34,671 bases of DNA from Streptomyces lateritius (GTDB lineage Bacteria > Actinomycetota > Actinomycetes > Streptomycetales > Streptomycetaceae). The stretch lies in the NCBI RefSeq assembly GCF_014649715.1, contig NZ_BMTO01000007.1:31595-66265 (forward strand), given 5' to 3'. The notes under the pieces are model-generated. The model did not search any database. It was not told where the DNA came from and saw nothing but the letters and a program-made list of their open reading frames with translations. Positions 16,822-24,155 of the stretch are shown in pieces (positions within the stretch are counted from its first letter, which is position 1; each line of letters starts with the position of its first letter). Both the position numbers and the translations under genes were made by a program.

Positions 16822-17546
16822 CGCGGAACGACGGACTACGTCGACCGTTGCCGAGAACTGCCATCGAAAGGGTCGCGGTGACACCTCTGGTCCGACGGAT
16901 CAAACTTAAGGCGGCGGAGGTTGTCGTACCCCGGCTGACCCGGATTCTGCCTCGCGACGATCTGGAACGTCTGGGCAGTAATTACGGGGGCTGGTGGATC
17001 CCCACCAGCCTGATCGCCGAGGACTCGGTTGTCTACGCGGCAGGGGTCGGGGAGGACGCGAGCTTCGACCTCGCCCTCATTGAACGGTTCGGCTGCGAAG
17101 TATGGGCGATGGATCCCACGCCGCGCTCCATCGAGTACGCGAGTCGAATCACCGAACCGCGATGGCACTTCCTCCCTTTCGGGCTGTGGAAGGAGGACGC
17201 CCTTGTGCACTTCCACCCACCCGCCGACTCCGCGCACGTCTCCCATTCCGCGACGGAGGTCCGCGGCAGCGGTCCGGGGTTCGACGCCCAGTGCCATTCG
17301 CTGGCGACGTTCACCGAGAAGCTGGGGCACGACCATGTCGACCTGCTGAAGATGGATATCGAAGGTGCGGAGGGCGCGGTCCTGGACTGGATCGCGGCAG
17401 AGAGAATCCTGCCCCGGGTGCTCTGCGTGGAGTTCGACGCACCGGAGAATCCCTGGGTCCTGCGTCGGCGACTGGGCCGCCTTGAGGCAGTGGGCTACGT
17501 CGTCCGCCGAACAGAGGGCCGCAACTACACCCTGACACTGGGCTAG
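16818..17546 (+). CDS. FkbM-family methyltransferase (second copy)
   Basis: 242 residues from GTG 16818. A GTG at 16878 with GAAAGGG upstream is a good alternative start giving 222 residues. SAM motif I is a variant, VVYAAGVGEDASFDLALIE, followed by VWAMDPTPRSIEYA. The diagnostic FkbM segment is clear: HVDLLKMDIEGAEGAVLDWI (K-M-D-I-E-G-A-E). After it comes PRVLCVEFDAP. It is only distantly similar to the fkbM at 8669. It is a single rightward gene between two leftward operons. The acceptor is unknown; sugar O-methylation is inferred from the family and the locus. Confidence 0.85.
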   Translation: MTRNDGLRRPLPRTAIERVAVTPLVRRIKLKAAEVVVPRLTRILPRDDLERLGSNYGGWWIPTSLIAEDSVVYAAGVGEDASFDLALIERFGCEVWAMDPTPRSIEYASRITEPRWHFLPFGLWKEDALVHFHPPADSAHVSHSATEVRGSGPGFDAQCHSLATFTEKLGHDHVDLLKMDIEGAEGAVLDWIAAERILPRVLCVEFDAPENPWVLRRRLGRLEAVGYVVRRTEGRNYTLTLG

Positions 17547-17608
17547 TTCAACAAGATCCAGCTACTGTCTATTCGGCCGGATCATCGGCAGGCAGTCGCC
17601 TCCATCCG

Positions 17609-17621
17609 GCCCGGACCGGGC
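17609..17621 (+). terminator. Short hairpin after the second fkbM gene
   Basis: GCCCG-GAC-CGGGC is a 5-bp stem 62 bases after the stop, in the 239-bp gap between convergent genes (17547-17785). A longer imperfect GC stem lies near 17655-17690. No gene was recognised in the gap. Confidence 0.3.
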
Positions 17622-17785
17622 AGCGGCCGAAAGGCGTCAGCGTTAACAGCTCGCTGCCCGGCGGGGGTAGACCAGTACCGCCGTCGGGCTCGCCATCTCC
17701 CTCGCCGGCTCTGGCGCCTGCACCCTGTCTTGTCGAGGCCGACCTGTCCCCGTCCCTGCGTCGACCGCTCCTTCGGGTGAAAAGC

Positions 17786-18388
17786 TCAGCACTCGGTCCG
17801 CTGTGCGCGCCCCCGCTCCCGCAGCAGCGCGGCCAGGGTCGCGGCCGCCTCGTCGATTTCCTGCCCGCAGGCCAGCAGTACGTCGTACGGAGCTCCGCAG
17901 GGATCGGTGATCCCGTCCTCGGCCCGCGAGACCGGCGCCAAGCTGCCGCGCGCGGCCGCTGCCCGGGAGATCACTTCGCGGGGCGGTGCCACGTCCCCGT
18001 GGGCGGACTCCGATCTCCACACCGGTTCGCCGCCCCCCCTGCTCAGCCGCAGGAACTCCCTGACCGTGAAGCACTTGCGCAGAGCAACGGGCCACAACCG
18101 TACCGCCGTCTCCCGGTGCTCCCGATCAAGACCCAGTACGAGATCGGCCTCCGACACCAGTTCCGGCATCAGCCTCCGGGACGTGAACCCCGCACCGTCT
18201 CCGCCCAGTTGTTCCAACACTGAACGGGTCGCCGGATGCATGCCCATAATGTGCTGGGCCATAGTGCCCGCACTGCCCACCCGTGCTTCCGGGAGCCTGG
18301 CCGCCAGCAGTCGCTCAGCCAGCGGGGAGCGGTGCACATTGCCGGTGCAGATGAAGAGGACGGTCAGCCGAGCCGCGACAGCAGCCAT
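17786..18388 (-). CDS. Low-molecular-weight protein tyrosine phosphatase
   Basis: 200 residues. The catalytic P-loop is CTGNVHRS (C-x5-R-S), with Cys at about residue 14. The C-terminal general-acid region is DGITDPCGAPYDVLLACGQE, with the D-P pair. These enzymes dephosphorylate the tyrosine cluster of BY-kinases in polysaccharide systems; the partner here is encoded two genes upstream (19299-20759). It is longer than the usual ~145-165 residues, with an Arg/Ser-rich insert (FLRLSRGGGEPVWRSESAHG) before the acid loop. The ATG lies 25 bases inside the 3' end of fcl, so translation is coupled. It is the last gene of its leftward operon. Confidence 0.92.
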   Translation of the reverse strand: MAAVAARLTVLFICTGNVHRSPLAERLLAARLPEARVGSAGTMAQHIMGMHPATRSVLEQLGGDGAGFTSRRLMPELVSEADLVLGLDREHRETAVRLWPVALRKCFTVREFLRLSRGGGEPVWRSESAHGDVAPPREVISRAAAARGSLAPVSRAEDGITDPCGAPYDVLLACGQEIDEAAATLAALLRERGRAQRTEC

Positions 18389-19302
18389 GCGTAGGTCTCT
18401 TCGATTCCCTCGCGCAGTCCGGTCTTCGGTTTCCAGCCCAGGGAATTGATCAAAGTGGTGTCGAGCAGTTTGCGCGGGGTGCCGTCCGGCTTGGAACTGT
18501 CCCAGTCGATCGTTCCGCGATAGCCGACCACTTCAGCCACCAGCCGGGCCAGTTCACTCAGCTCCAGGTCCTCGCCGGTGCCGACGTTGACGGGCTGCCC
18601 GCCGTCGTACACCTCCAGCAGGAACAGACAGGCCCGGGCCAGGTCGTCGGTGTGCAGGAACTCCCGGCGGGGGGTGCCGGTCCCCCAGTGGGTGAGCCGG
18701 CGCTCGCCGCGTACGTGTGCCTCGTGCGTACGGCGCAGCATGGCCGGCAGGACGTGGCAGGTGCGCGGGTCGATGTTGTCGCCCGGCCCGTACAGGTTGG
18801 TGGGCATCGCCGAGATGTACGGGAGCCCGTACTGCCTTCGCAGCGCCTGGACGTGAATGATCCCGGCGATCTTGGCGATGGCGTAGGCGTCGTTGGTGGG
18901 CTCCAGCGGGCCGGTGAGCAGGGCGCTTTCCGGGATCGGCTGCGGGGTGTGCTTAGGGTAGATGCAACTGGAGCCGAGCAGCAGCAGTCGTTCGACGCCG
19001 TACTCGCGCGCGGCGTCGAGGACATTGAGCTGGATCCGGAGATTGTCGGAGAGGAACTCCACCGGCTGGGCCGCGTTGGCCGCGATGCCGCCGACGCGGG
19101 CGGCGGCCAGGACGACGGTGTGGGGATGCTCGGCGGCGTACAGGGCGCGTACCGCTTCCCGGTCGCGCAGGTCGAGCTCGCGGGAGCTGCGTACGAGGAG
19201 ATCGGTGAAGCCCTCTGCGACCAGATGCCGTACGACGGCGGAGCCGACAAGGCCCTGGTGCCCGGCGACATGGACCCTGGCCGAGCGGTCGAGGCGCGTC
19301 AT
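18364..19302 (-). CDS. fcl: GDP-L-fucose synthase
   Basis: 312 residues, the normal size. It epimerises and reduces the Gmd product to GDP-L-fucose. The NADPH-binding loop is VAGHQGLVGSAVVRHL. AARVGGIAAN is a family hallmark. LLLGSSCIYPK and Y-A-I-A-K (NDAYAIAKIAGI) hold the catalytic Ser and Tyr/Lys. PTNLYGPGDNID and the downstream HVLPAMLRR are also typical. The ATG overlaps the wzz/BY-kinase stop (ATGA). Together with gmd this strongly predicts an L-fucose (or 6-deoxy-sugar) residue in the polymer. GDP-mannose must come from genes outside the window. Confidence 0.96.
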   Translation of the reverse strand: MTRLDRSARVHVAGHQGLVGSAVVRHLVAEGFTDLLVRSSRELDLRDREAVRALYAAEHPHTVVLAAARVGGIAANAAQPVEFLSDNLRIQLNVLDAAREYGVERLLLLGSSCIYPKHTPQPIPESALLTGPLEPTNDAYAIAKIAGIIHVQALRRQYGLPYISAMPTNLYGPGDNIDPRTCHVLPAMLRRTHEAHVRGERRLTHWGTGTPRREFLHTDDLARACLFLLEVYDGGQPVNVGTGEDLELSELARLVAEVVGYRGTIDWDSSKPDGTPRKLLDTTLINSLGWKPKTGLREGIEETYAWLLSRLG

Positions 19303-20759
19303 TTGGTCTCACCGCGCAGCAGTGCCGCCCCGCGGGACAGTACCGACCCAGTGCGCGGACGCGGGGGCATGGGAGCCGGGGTCGGCCACGCGGCCGACGA
19401 GTCTCCGTAGCCGTATCCATATGCGGCGTACCTCGGCATCGGGCTCATGCTGAAGACCGCGCCGAGGGTCCGCACTCCCAGCGTGTGCAGGGCTTCAGCG
19501 GCCGCCCTGACCCGATCGCCCGGGGTCTTTCCGGCCCGTACGACCAGGAGTGCGCCGTGGGCGAAGGTAGCGAGCCCCGCCGTGTCGGCGACGGGCAGCA
19601 GCGGGGCGGTGTCGACGATCACGGCCTCGTAGTCGGCGGCGAGGTCGCGCAGCAACTCCGCCATCCGCTCGGAGGCGAGCAGCTCGGTAGGGTTGGGCGG
19701 CAGGGGACCGCTGGTCAGGACGGACAGCCCGCCTGCGCTCTGCATCACGTCCCCGATCCGCGCCTGGCCGATCAGCACGTTGGTCAGTCCGGCGTCCCGG
19801 ACGAGCCCGAAGGCGTGGGCCACGGCGGGGCTGCGCAGATCGGCGTCGACGAGGCAGGTGGAGATACCGCCTTCGGTGAGCGAGAAGGCGAGGTTGACCG
19901 CAGTGCTGGTCTTGCCCTCGCCCGGCAGCGAACTGGTGACGACGATGATCCGGGGCCGCTCGCCGATCTGAGCGAACTGCAGGTTTGTCCGCAGATGGCG
20001 GTAGGCCTCGGCCCGTGCCGAGTGCGCCGCGGCACCGGAGGCCAGCGGCTGCTGCGGGCTCTCCTTGTCGAACGGAATGGAGCTGAGTACGGGAAGGCTC
20101 GTGAGAGCGGTCACGGCGTCCGCGGTCTTGAGGGTTGTATCGAGGGTCTCCCGGAGGACGGCGGCGCCTGCCCCCAGCAGCAGCCCGGCGAGCAGGCCCG
20201 CGGCGAGGTTGAGAGCGGGGCGCGGGCTGACCGGGGCGGAGGGGGCCGAGGCGGTCTGGGTGACGCTCAGCTTCACCGGGGACTTGGCCGCAGAGGCGGG
20301 GGGTGCGGGATCGAGGCTCTCCAGACGCTCAACGACGTCGCTGAAGCGGTAGGCAACGGCGTTGGCGATGTCCGCCGCGCGACGCCGCTCGGTGTCGCTG
20401 ACCGTGATGTTGATCAATACGGTACCGATCGGGGCTTCCGCGGTGATCCGGCCGGCGAGTTCGTCCGGCTTGGTGTCAAGGCCGAGGGAGGAGACGACGT
20501 GCCGGGTGACCTGACGGCTAGTCACGATGGATGCGTACGACTGGACCCGGGCCAGTGAGAAGCTGTTGCCCTGCTGGAGCTCCATGGTGTCGCCACCGGA
20601 CTGTGCGGAGACGAACAACTGGGCGCGCGCCTGGTAGACGGGCGTCGACAGGGTGGTGGCGCCCCAGCCGGCCGCAACGCCCACCAGAATGCAGGCGAGG
20701 ACGGCGGGCCAGCTCCGAGCCAGCGCTTTCAGGATGGTGCGGAGTTCCAAGCTGTACAC
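19299..20759 (-). CDS. Fused Wzz chain-length regulator / BY-kinase
   Basis: 486 residues from a GTG. Residues ~1-205 form a Wzz-type domain with two membrane helices (AVLACILVGVAAGWGATTL near 15-38; LNLAAGLLAGLLLGAGAAVL near 185-205) and an outer loop. A bacterial tyrosine autokinase follows: Walker A SSLPGEGKTST (~276-286), Walker A' LVDADLRSP (~302-310) and Walker B AVIVDTAPLLPVADT (~375-390). The C-terminal Tyr cluster is YAAYGYGYGDS (~440-450). Such proteins set polymer length, cycling between phosphorylated and dephosphorylated forms together with a phosphatase, here the gene at 17786. It is translationally coupled to fcl. A decayed partial copy lies at 7416-7663. Confidence 0.95.
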   Translation of the reverse strand: MYSLELRTILKALARSWPAVLACILVGVAAGWGATTLSTPVYQARAQLFVSAQSGGDTMELQQGNSFSLARVQSYASIVTSRQVTRHVVSSLGLDTKPDELAGRITAEAPIGTVLINITVSDTERRRAADIANAVAYRFSDVVERLESLDPAPPASAAKSPVKLSVTQTASAPSAPVSPRPALNLAAGLLAGLLLGAGAAVLRETLDTTLKTADAVTALTSLPVLSSIPFDKESPQQPLASGAAAHSARAEAYRHLRTNLQFAQIGERPRIIVVTSSLPGEGKTSTAVNLAFSLTEGGISTCLVDADLRSPAVAHAFGLVRDAGLTNVLIGQARIGDVMQSAGGLSVLTSGPLPPNPTELLASERMAELLRDLAADYEAVIVDTAPLLPVADTAGLATFAHGALLVVRAGKTPGDRVRAAAEALHTLGVRTLGAVFSMSPMPRYAAYGYGYGDSSAAWPTPAPMPPRPRTGSVLSRGAALLRGETK

Positions 20760-21005
20760 CTCATCCAGTCATTTAAGACAGCGCCCGGCCAGATTGGACG
20801 TATTCGCGCTGCTTGTCCGTCAATGATGCAAGTCTGATCGAAAAATTCTGCGTGTTGCCATCCCGGACCAGCGCTGATTGCCAGTCACAAGCACCGCGAG
20901 ACGATCCTGTCCGTCTGGCGCACACGTGGACGTGGGCGTCGCTGCTGATGTTCCTGCCAGCGGCTGCGCGGGCGTTCATGCCTCGTGACGAAAGCGCCCT
21001 CCTCG
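20760..21005 (-). promoter_or_regulatory. Probable promoter region of the wzz-fcl-PTP operon
   Basis: A 246-bp gap without a convincing gene follows a hairpin at 21006-21021 and precedes wzz. It contains an unusually AT-rich patch for this genome (about 20815-20860, read leftward as AATTTTTCGATCAGAC) and TTGACG further down. It is the likely start of transcription for the three downstream genes. Exact -35/-10 elements could not be assigned. Confidence 0.4.
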
Positions 21006-21021
21006 GAAGGCCGGCGCCTTC
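21006..21021 (-). terminator. Hairpin directly after the methyltransferase gene
   Basis: GAAGGC-CGGC-GCCTTC is a 6-bp stem with a 4-base loop, beginning at the base after the stop codon of the leftward methyltransferase gene. It may separate the upstream part of the series from the wzz operon. Confidence 0.5.
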
Positions 21022-21900
21022 TCAGCGACGGTTCCGGGCCAGGATCCCAAAGGTGTTCGGTGGGCCGAGCCTGTCTCCGACTGCTTGCAGCAGCCCGGAC
21101 TGAGTAGACCAGTAGCGCTGCAGCTCTACCTTCTCGAAGGCGGGTTCCAGGAGCGCGCACAATGCCTGTTCGTCGAGCCCGTTGCGTACGACGTGGTACT
21201 CCACCATGTCGGCTTCATTGGTCTCGTCGTAGACGCCGCGCAGCCGACGCATCCGGGTGGCCAGACCTCGGCGAACTTCGCCTTGGCCGAGTCTCCAGAG
21301 CAAGTACGCATTGCGGTCAAGGCTCATGGACGTCCGAGACCGCCGTGGATACCAGAGCGGGTCCTGGATGCTGAAGAACCCGCCACCGGGCTGGATGCGC
21401 TCTACGAGCCGCTTTACCGTCTCAAGATAGTCCGGAATATGGTGCAGTACGGAGATGCACACAGCAGCTCCGAGCGGACTCCCGTTGCGATCCGCTTGCC
21501 CGTCGCCGTCGAAGGTCACAGTGACCTTCGGATTGTTTCGGAAGCGGCTCCGGAGCACCATCACACTTGGCATGCTCATCTCCGTCACCTCAACGTCGGC
21601 GCCGGCCGCCACCACGTGATCGGTAAAGGTGCCGTGCCCGGCGCCGAGTTCCAAAACGTGGCATGTGCCGTTCCGCTCGATGACATCACTTACCACGGCG
21701 TGCACGCCCGCGATCACACGCTCGCGGACGCTGTGATGACGGATGTGCGGTGAACCCTTCGCGTAGTCGTGGCCGGCATCATGCCCGTGCTCTTGAAGCG
21801 TCCCCATGGAGGGATTCGCTGGAATGACTGTCATGCGGGGGAAGGTATGCGTTGCACGTTCCGTCTTCCGGAATTCGGGGCGGGAGAGCTGAGAGTTCAT
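21022..21900 (-). CDS. SAM-dependent methyltransferase
   Basis: 292 residues; the ATG has GGAG about 10 bases upstream. It has a class I fold. CHVLELGAGHGTFTDHVVAA is motif I, VEVTEMSM motif II and AAVCISVLHHIPDYLETVKR the motif-II/post-II region. LVERIQPGGGFFSIQDPLWY is motif III. The first ~45 residues are variable and His-rich (EHGHDAGHDYAKGSPHIRHH). It belongs to the broad Methyltransf_11/25 type; the acceptor is unknown, with a glycan or lipid-linked sugar inferred from context. It lies between LCP and wzz, 48 bases downstream of the LCP gene. Confidence 0.85.
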   Translation of the reverse strand: MNSQLSRPEFRKTERATHTFPRMTVIPANPSMGTLQEHGHDAGHDYAKGSPHIRHHSVRERVIAGVHAVVSDVIERNGTCHVLELGAGHGTFTDHVVAAGADVEVTEMSMPSVMVLRSRFRNNPKVTVTFDGDGQADRNGSPLGAAVCISVLHHIPDYLETVKRLVERIQPGGGFFSIQDPLWYPRRSRTSMSLDRNAYLLWRLGQGEVRRGLATRMRRLRGVYDETNEADMVEYHVVRNGLDEQALCALLEPAFEKVELQRYWSTQSGLLQAVGDRLGPPNTFGILARNRR

Positions 21901-21948
21901 GCGTTTGGCCTCCGCGCACCGTCGGCTGATGATCCCCAGACCCCACCT

Positions 21949-22968
21949 CTATGAGGGCTCTTCCTGCGTCTTGTCGTACGCGTTGTACAGGCGTGTCGGA
22001 AGCGGCCTGTCCTCACGCAGAGCCTTGAAGAGCTTCTCCGCCTGGTCCTCGACCATCATGTAACCGTCCTCGTATCGGGGGTTACAGGGAATCGTGACCA
22101 GCGACGTCCGCTTCGCGGGGATGTTACGGGCCCCTTCCACCAGGTCGTACAGCTCACCGAGCGAGTCGAGCCCGGGGTCGGCGACCAGCGAGGACGTGAC
22201 CGCTCTCAACACCGGATACAGGCGCGTCGGGTTGGCGAGCGTGCCGCTGCCGCGCACTTCCCGCAACAGATCGTCGATGAACTCCTTCTGGCGCTCGATG
22301 CGCTGCAGATCGCTACCGTCACCGACGCCCGTTCGCGCGCGTACGAACACGAGCGCCTGGTCGCCGCGGAGCAGTTGTCTGCCCGGGCTGAGCACAACGG
22401 TGGAGTCCGGAACGGTCATGGGTTCGTGGACCTCGACCTCCACGCCTCCGACCGCGTCCACGACCTTCTCGAAGCCGGTGAAGTCGATGACGAGATGGTG
22501 GTCGACGCGGACGCCGGTGAGCTTCTCGAAGGCGCGGATCGCGCAGGCAGCCCCGCCGAACTGGAAGGCCAAGTTGAACTGCGCGTACTGCGCCCGGCTG
22601 CGCGTCCCGTCGGGCCGCAGACAGCTGGGGATATCGACCATCACGTCGCGCGGCACGCTCACCAGCGAGGCGCTGCGGCGGTCTGCCGAGAGATGGAACA
22701 GGATCGTCGTGTCGCTGCGCTCGCCGCCGTAGTTGCCCTCCCGGTCGGAGCCGAGAAGCAGGATGTTCTCGGCTCCGTGCGCAACGGCCCGAGGACGGGA
22801 GCCGTGGTCGGTCGCGAGCGTGCGGGCGGTCTTCTGGTCCGTACGGATATTGCTGTCGAGGCGTTGATAGAGGAACCAGCCGACGCTGCCTGTGACGACC
22901 AGGAGAAGGGCCGCGCCGAGGCCGACGACGCAGAGGAAGCGTTTGAAGCGTAGATCACGTACTGCCAT
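21949..22968 (-). CDS. LytR-CpsA-Psr (LCP) family protein
   Basis: 339 residues from the ATG giving MAVRDLRFKRFL, with GAGAGGAAGG upstream. A frame open to 23109 would add 47 residues, but that part derives from a glycosyltransferase relic and is not typical. A single N-terminal membrane helix (VVGLGAALLLVVTGSVGWFL) is followed by the extracellular LCP domain: ENILLLGSDREGNYGGERSD, TTILFHLSADRRSASLVSVP, RDVMVDIP, then FEKLTGVRVDHHLVIDFTGF and VDAVGGVEVEV. LCP enzymes transfer undecaprenyl-linked glycans to peptidoglycan or other wall acceptors. In this locus it probably anchors the finished polysaccharide to the wall. Confidence 0.93.
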   Translation of the reverse strand: MAVRDLRFKRFLCVVGLGAALLLVVTGSVGWFLYQRLDSNIRTDQKTARTLATDHGSRPRAVAHGAENILLLGSDREGNYGGERSDTTILFHLSADRRSASLVSVPRDVMVDIPSCLRPDGTRSRAQYAQFNLAFQFGGAACAIRAFEKLTGVRVDHHLVIDFTGFEKVVDAVGGVEVEVHEPMTVPDSTVVLSPGRQLLRGDQALVFVRARTGVGDGSDLQRIERQKEFIDDLLREVRGSGTLANPTRLYPVLRAVTSSLVADPGLDSLGELYDLVEGARNIPAKRTSLVTIPCNPRYEDGYMMVEDQAEKLFKALREDRPLPTRLYNAYDKTQEEPS

Positions 22969-23084
22969 GGAAGAGCCTTCCTCTCCACGGGCCACTCTGG
23001 GGGCCATTCCCTCGATGTGTAACTCATTGCGTCCGTACGGCAGGGGCGCCGCAGGCCGGCCAAGCAGCTCGGTTGAGCCAGGGC

Positions 23085-23143
23085 CGGTCAGCCCATACCG
23101 CTCGCGCACACCTGCCAGTTCGGCGTCCGTGACCGCGTCCCGG
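23085..23143 (-). pseudogene. Scrap of a GT4-like glycosyltransferase gene
   Basis: Read leftward, this segment gives RDAVTDAELAGVRERYGL. The intact glycosyltransferase at 10560 has RDAVTDAEVAALRERYGL (14 of 17 identical from DAV to YGL), and the DNA is correspondingly similar. No further homology is clear on either side, and no domain survives. It follows the fkbM relic on the same strand and in the same order as the intact fkbM-GT-GT operon. Confidence 0.7.
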
Positions 23144-23178
23144 GGCTGCGGCCGGCGCGGCAGCGGTCTGTTCGCTCA

Positions 23179-23355
23179 TCAGGCCGCGCGGTGGCGGCCG
23201 AGCATGGGCTGGGCGGAAGTGCCGGCACCGGCGTTGCCCGCGAAGTTCATGACGGTAGTGCCGCAGTGGTCGCCGAGCACCTGCGGCAGAACCGTCCAGG
23301 CAGGGTCGATGCCCAGGCGCTACAGGGCACTGCGCAAGCGGTGAAGGAAAGTCAC
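23179..23355 (-). pseudogene. Relic of the fkbM methyltransferase gene with a large internal deletion
   Basis: It starts at a GTG overlapping the wecG stop (GTGA) with AAGGAG upstream, and reads VTFLHRLRSAL-stop-RLGID. It then jumps in frame to DPAWTVLPQVLGDHCGT, then TVMNFAGNAGAG and PMLGRHRAA-stop. The intact fkbM (8669) has MTLLHRVRSGVQRLGID at its start and DPAWTVLPYALGDHTGTIVM about 68 residues later. About 68 codons, including SAM motif I, are missing, with the joint at a shared GAC. A TAG stop at codon 12 and loss of everything after residue ~118 make it non-functional. In the second block about 32 of 45 residues match by eye. Confidence 0.88.
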
Positions 23356-24155
23356 TTTCGTGCTCCTTTGTATGCTGCCCAGAGGAAACGGGGATGCCCC
23401 CACAGCACCCGGCGCCACAGCCGACGTGGTTCGCTGCAGAGTCGGAAGAGCCATTCCAGGCCGTGTCGCTGCATCCACAGCGGGGCCTGCGGCTTGTTGC
23501 CGGAAACGAAGTCGAAGGCGGCGCCGACGGCGGCGAACACCGCGGGGTGCGCGGTGGCCAGCCGGGCGGCCTCGTAGTCCTGTCTGGGGGTGCCGAGGCC
23601 GAGCCAGACGATCTGGGCGCCGCTGTCTCGGATCCGTTCCAGCTGCGACTGTCGCTCGGCGTCGGTCGGTTCGCGGAAGGGCGGTGACTCGATGCCTACG
23701 ATCCGGGCCCGCGGGAAACGGGCCCGCAGTTCGGAGGCCAGCCGTTCCAGTACCGCTGGGGTGGAGCCGAGGAGGTAATGACGCATGCCCACGTCCTGGC
23801 CGTCACGGAAGACGTCCAGAAAGAGGTCGGGGCCGTACACGCGCGTCGGCGGCACGGAGCGGCTTCGGTGGGCGATCCGGTTGGCCCAGACCACCCCTTG
23901 CCCGTCGGGGAGATTGAGGGTCGCAGTCCGCAGCGCCTGTGCCAGTCGCGCATCCCGGTCGGCGAGGGCAAGGGTGTACGCGTTGCAGAGGTGGATGTCG
24001 GCCGCCACGCCTTCTGCGGCGAGACGGATCACCGCTGCGGCCGCGGCGTCCGGAGTCACTGCGGCCACGGGAACTCCGGCACATAGGACGGTGGGCAGGC
24101 CGGTGGACACGTCCGTGCGCGCGGTGGCCGGCACGCGCACGTCCTTGGCCGTCAT
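23352..24155 (-). CDS. WecG/TagA/CpsF-family glycosyltransferase (GT26)
   Basis: 267 residues, the normal size. Landmarks are CNAYTLALADRDARLAQALR, LNLPDGQGVVWANRI (catalytic-Asp region), RVYGPDLFLDVF, YLLGSTPAVLERLA and IVWLGLGTPRQDYEAARL (G-x-G-x-P-R-Q-E/D), then FDFVSGNKPQAPLWMQRHGL, the ..W-M-x-x-x-G-x-E-W-x-x-R.. tail. GT26 enzymes add the second sugar, often a ManNAc-type residue, to undecaprenyl-PP-HexNAc. It is coupled to wecA (ATGA overlap) and therefore acts directly after it. Its stop overlaps the start of the fkbM relic, showing the coupled arrangement that once continued downstream. Confidence 0.92.
   Translation of the reverse strand: MTAKDVRVPATARTDVSTGLPTVLCAGVPVAAVTPDAAAAAVIRLAAEGVAADIHLCNAYTLALADRDARLAQALRTATLNLPDGQGVVWANRIAHRSRSVPPTRVYGPDLFLDVFRDGQDVGMRHYLLGSTPAVLERLASELRARFPRARIVGIESPPFREPTDAERQSQLERIRDSGAQIVWLGLGTPRQDYEAARLATAHPAVFAAVGAAFDFVSGNKPQAPLWMQRHGLEWLFRLCSEPRRLWRRVLWGHPRFLWAAYKGARK

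Noticed and set aside
20773..20979. 68-codon leftward frame upstream of wzz
   Set aside because: The last part (ASLTDKQREYVQSGRALS) looks protein-like, but the first part does not. There is no ribosome-binding site, and it occupies the AT-richer probable promoter region.
22968..23109. LCP gene starting at 23109 (47 extra residues)
   Set aside because: The extra part contains the glycosyltransferase scrap and a non-conserved stretch. The ATG at 22968 has a good ribosome-binding site and directly precedes the membrane anchor.
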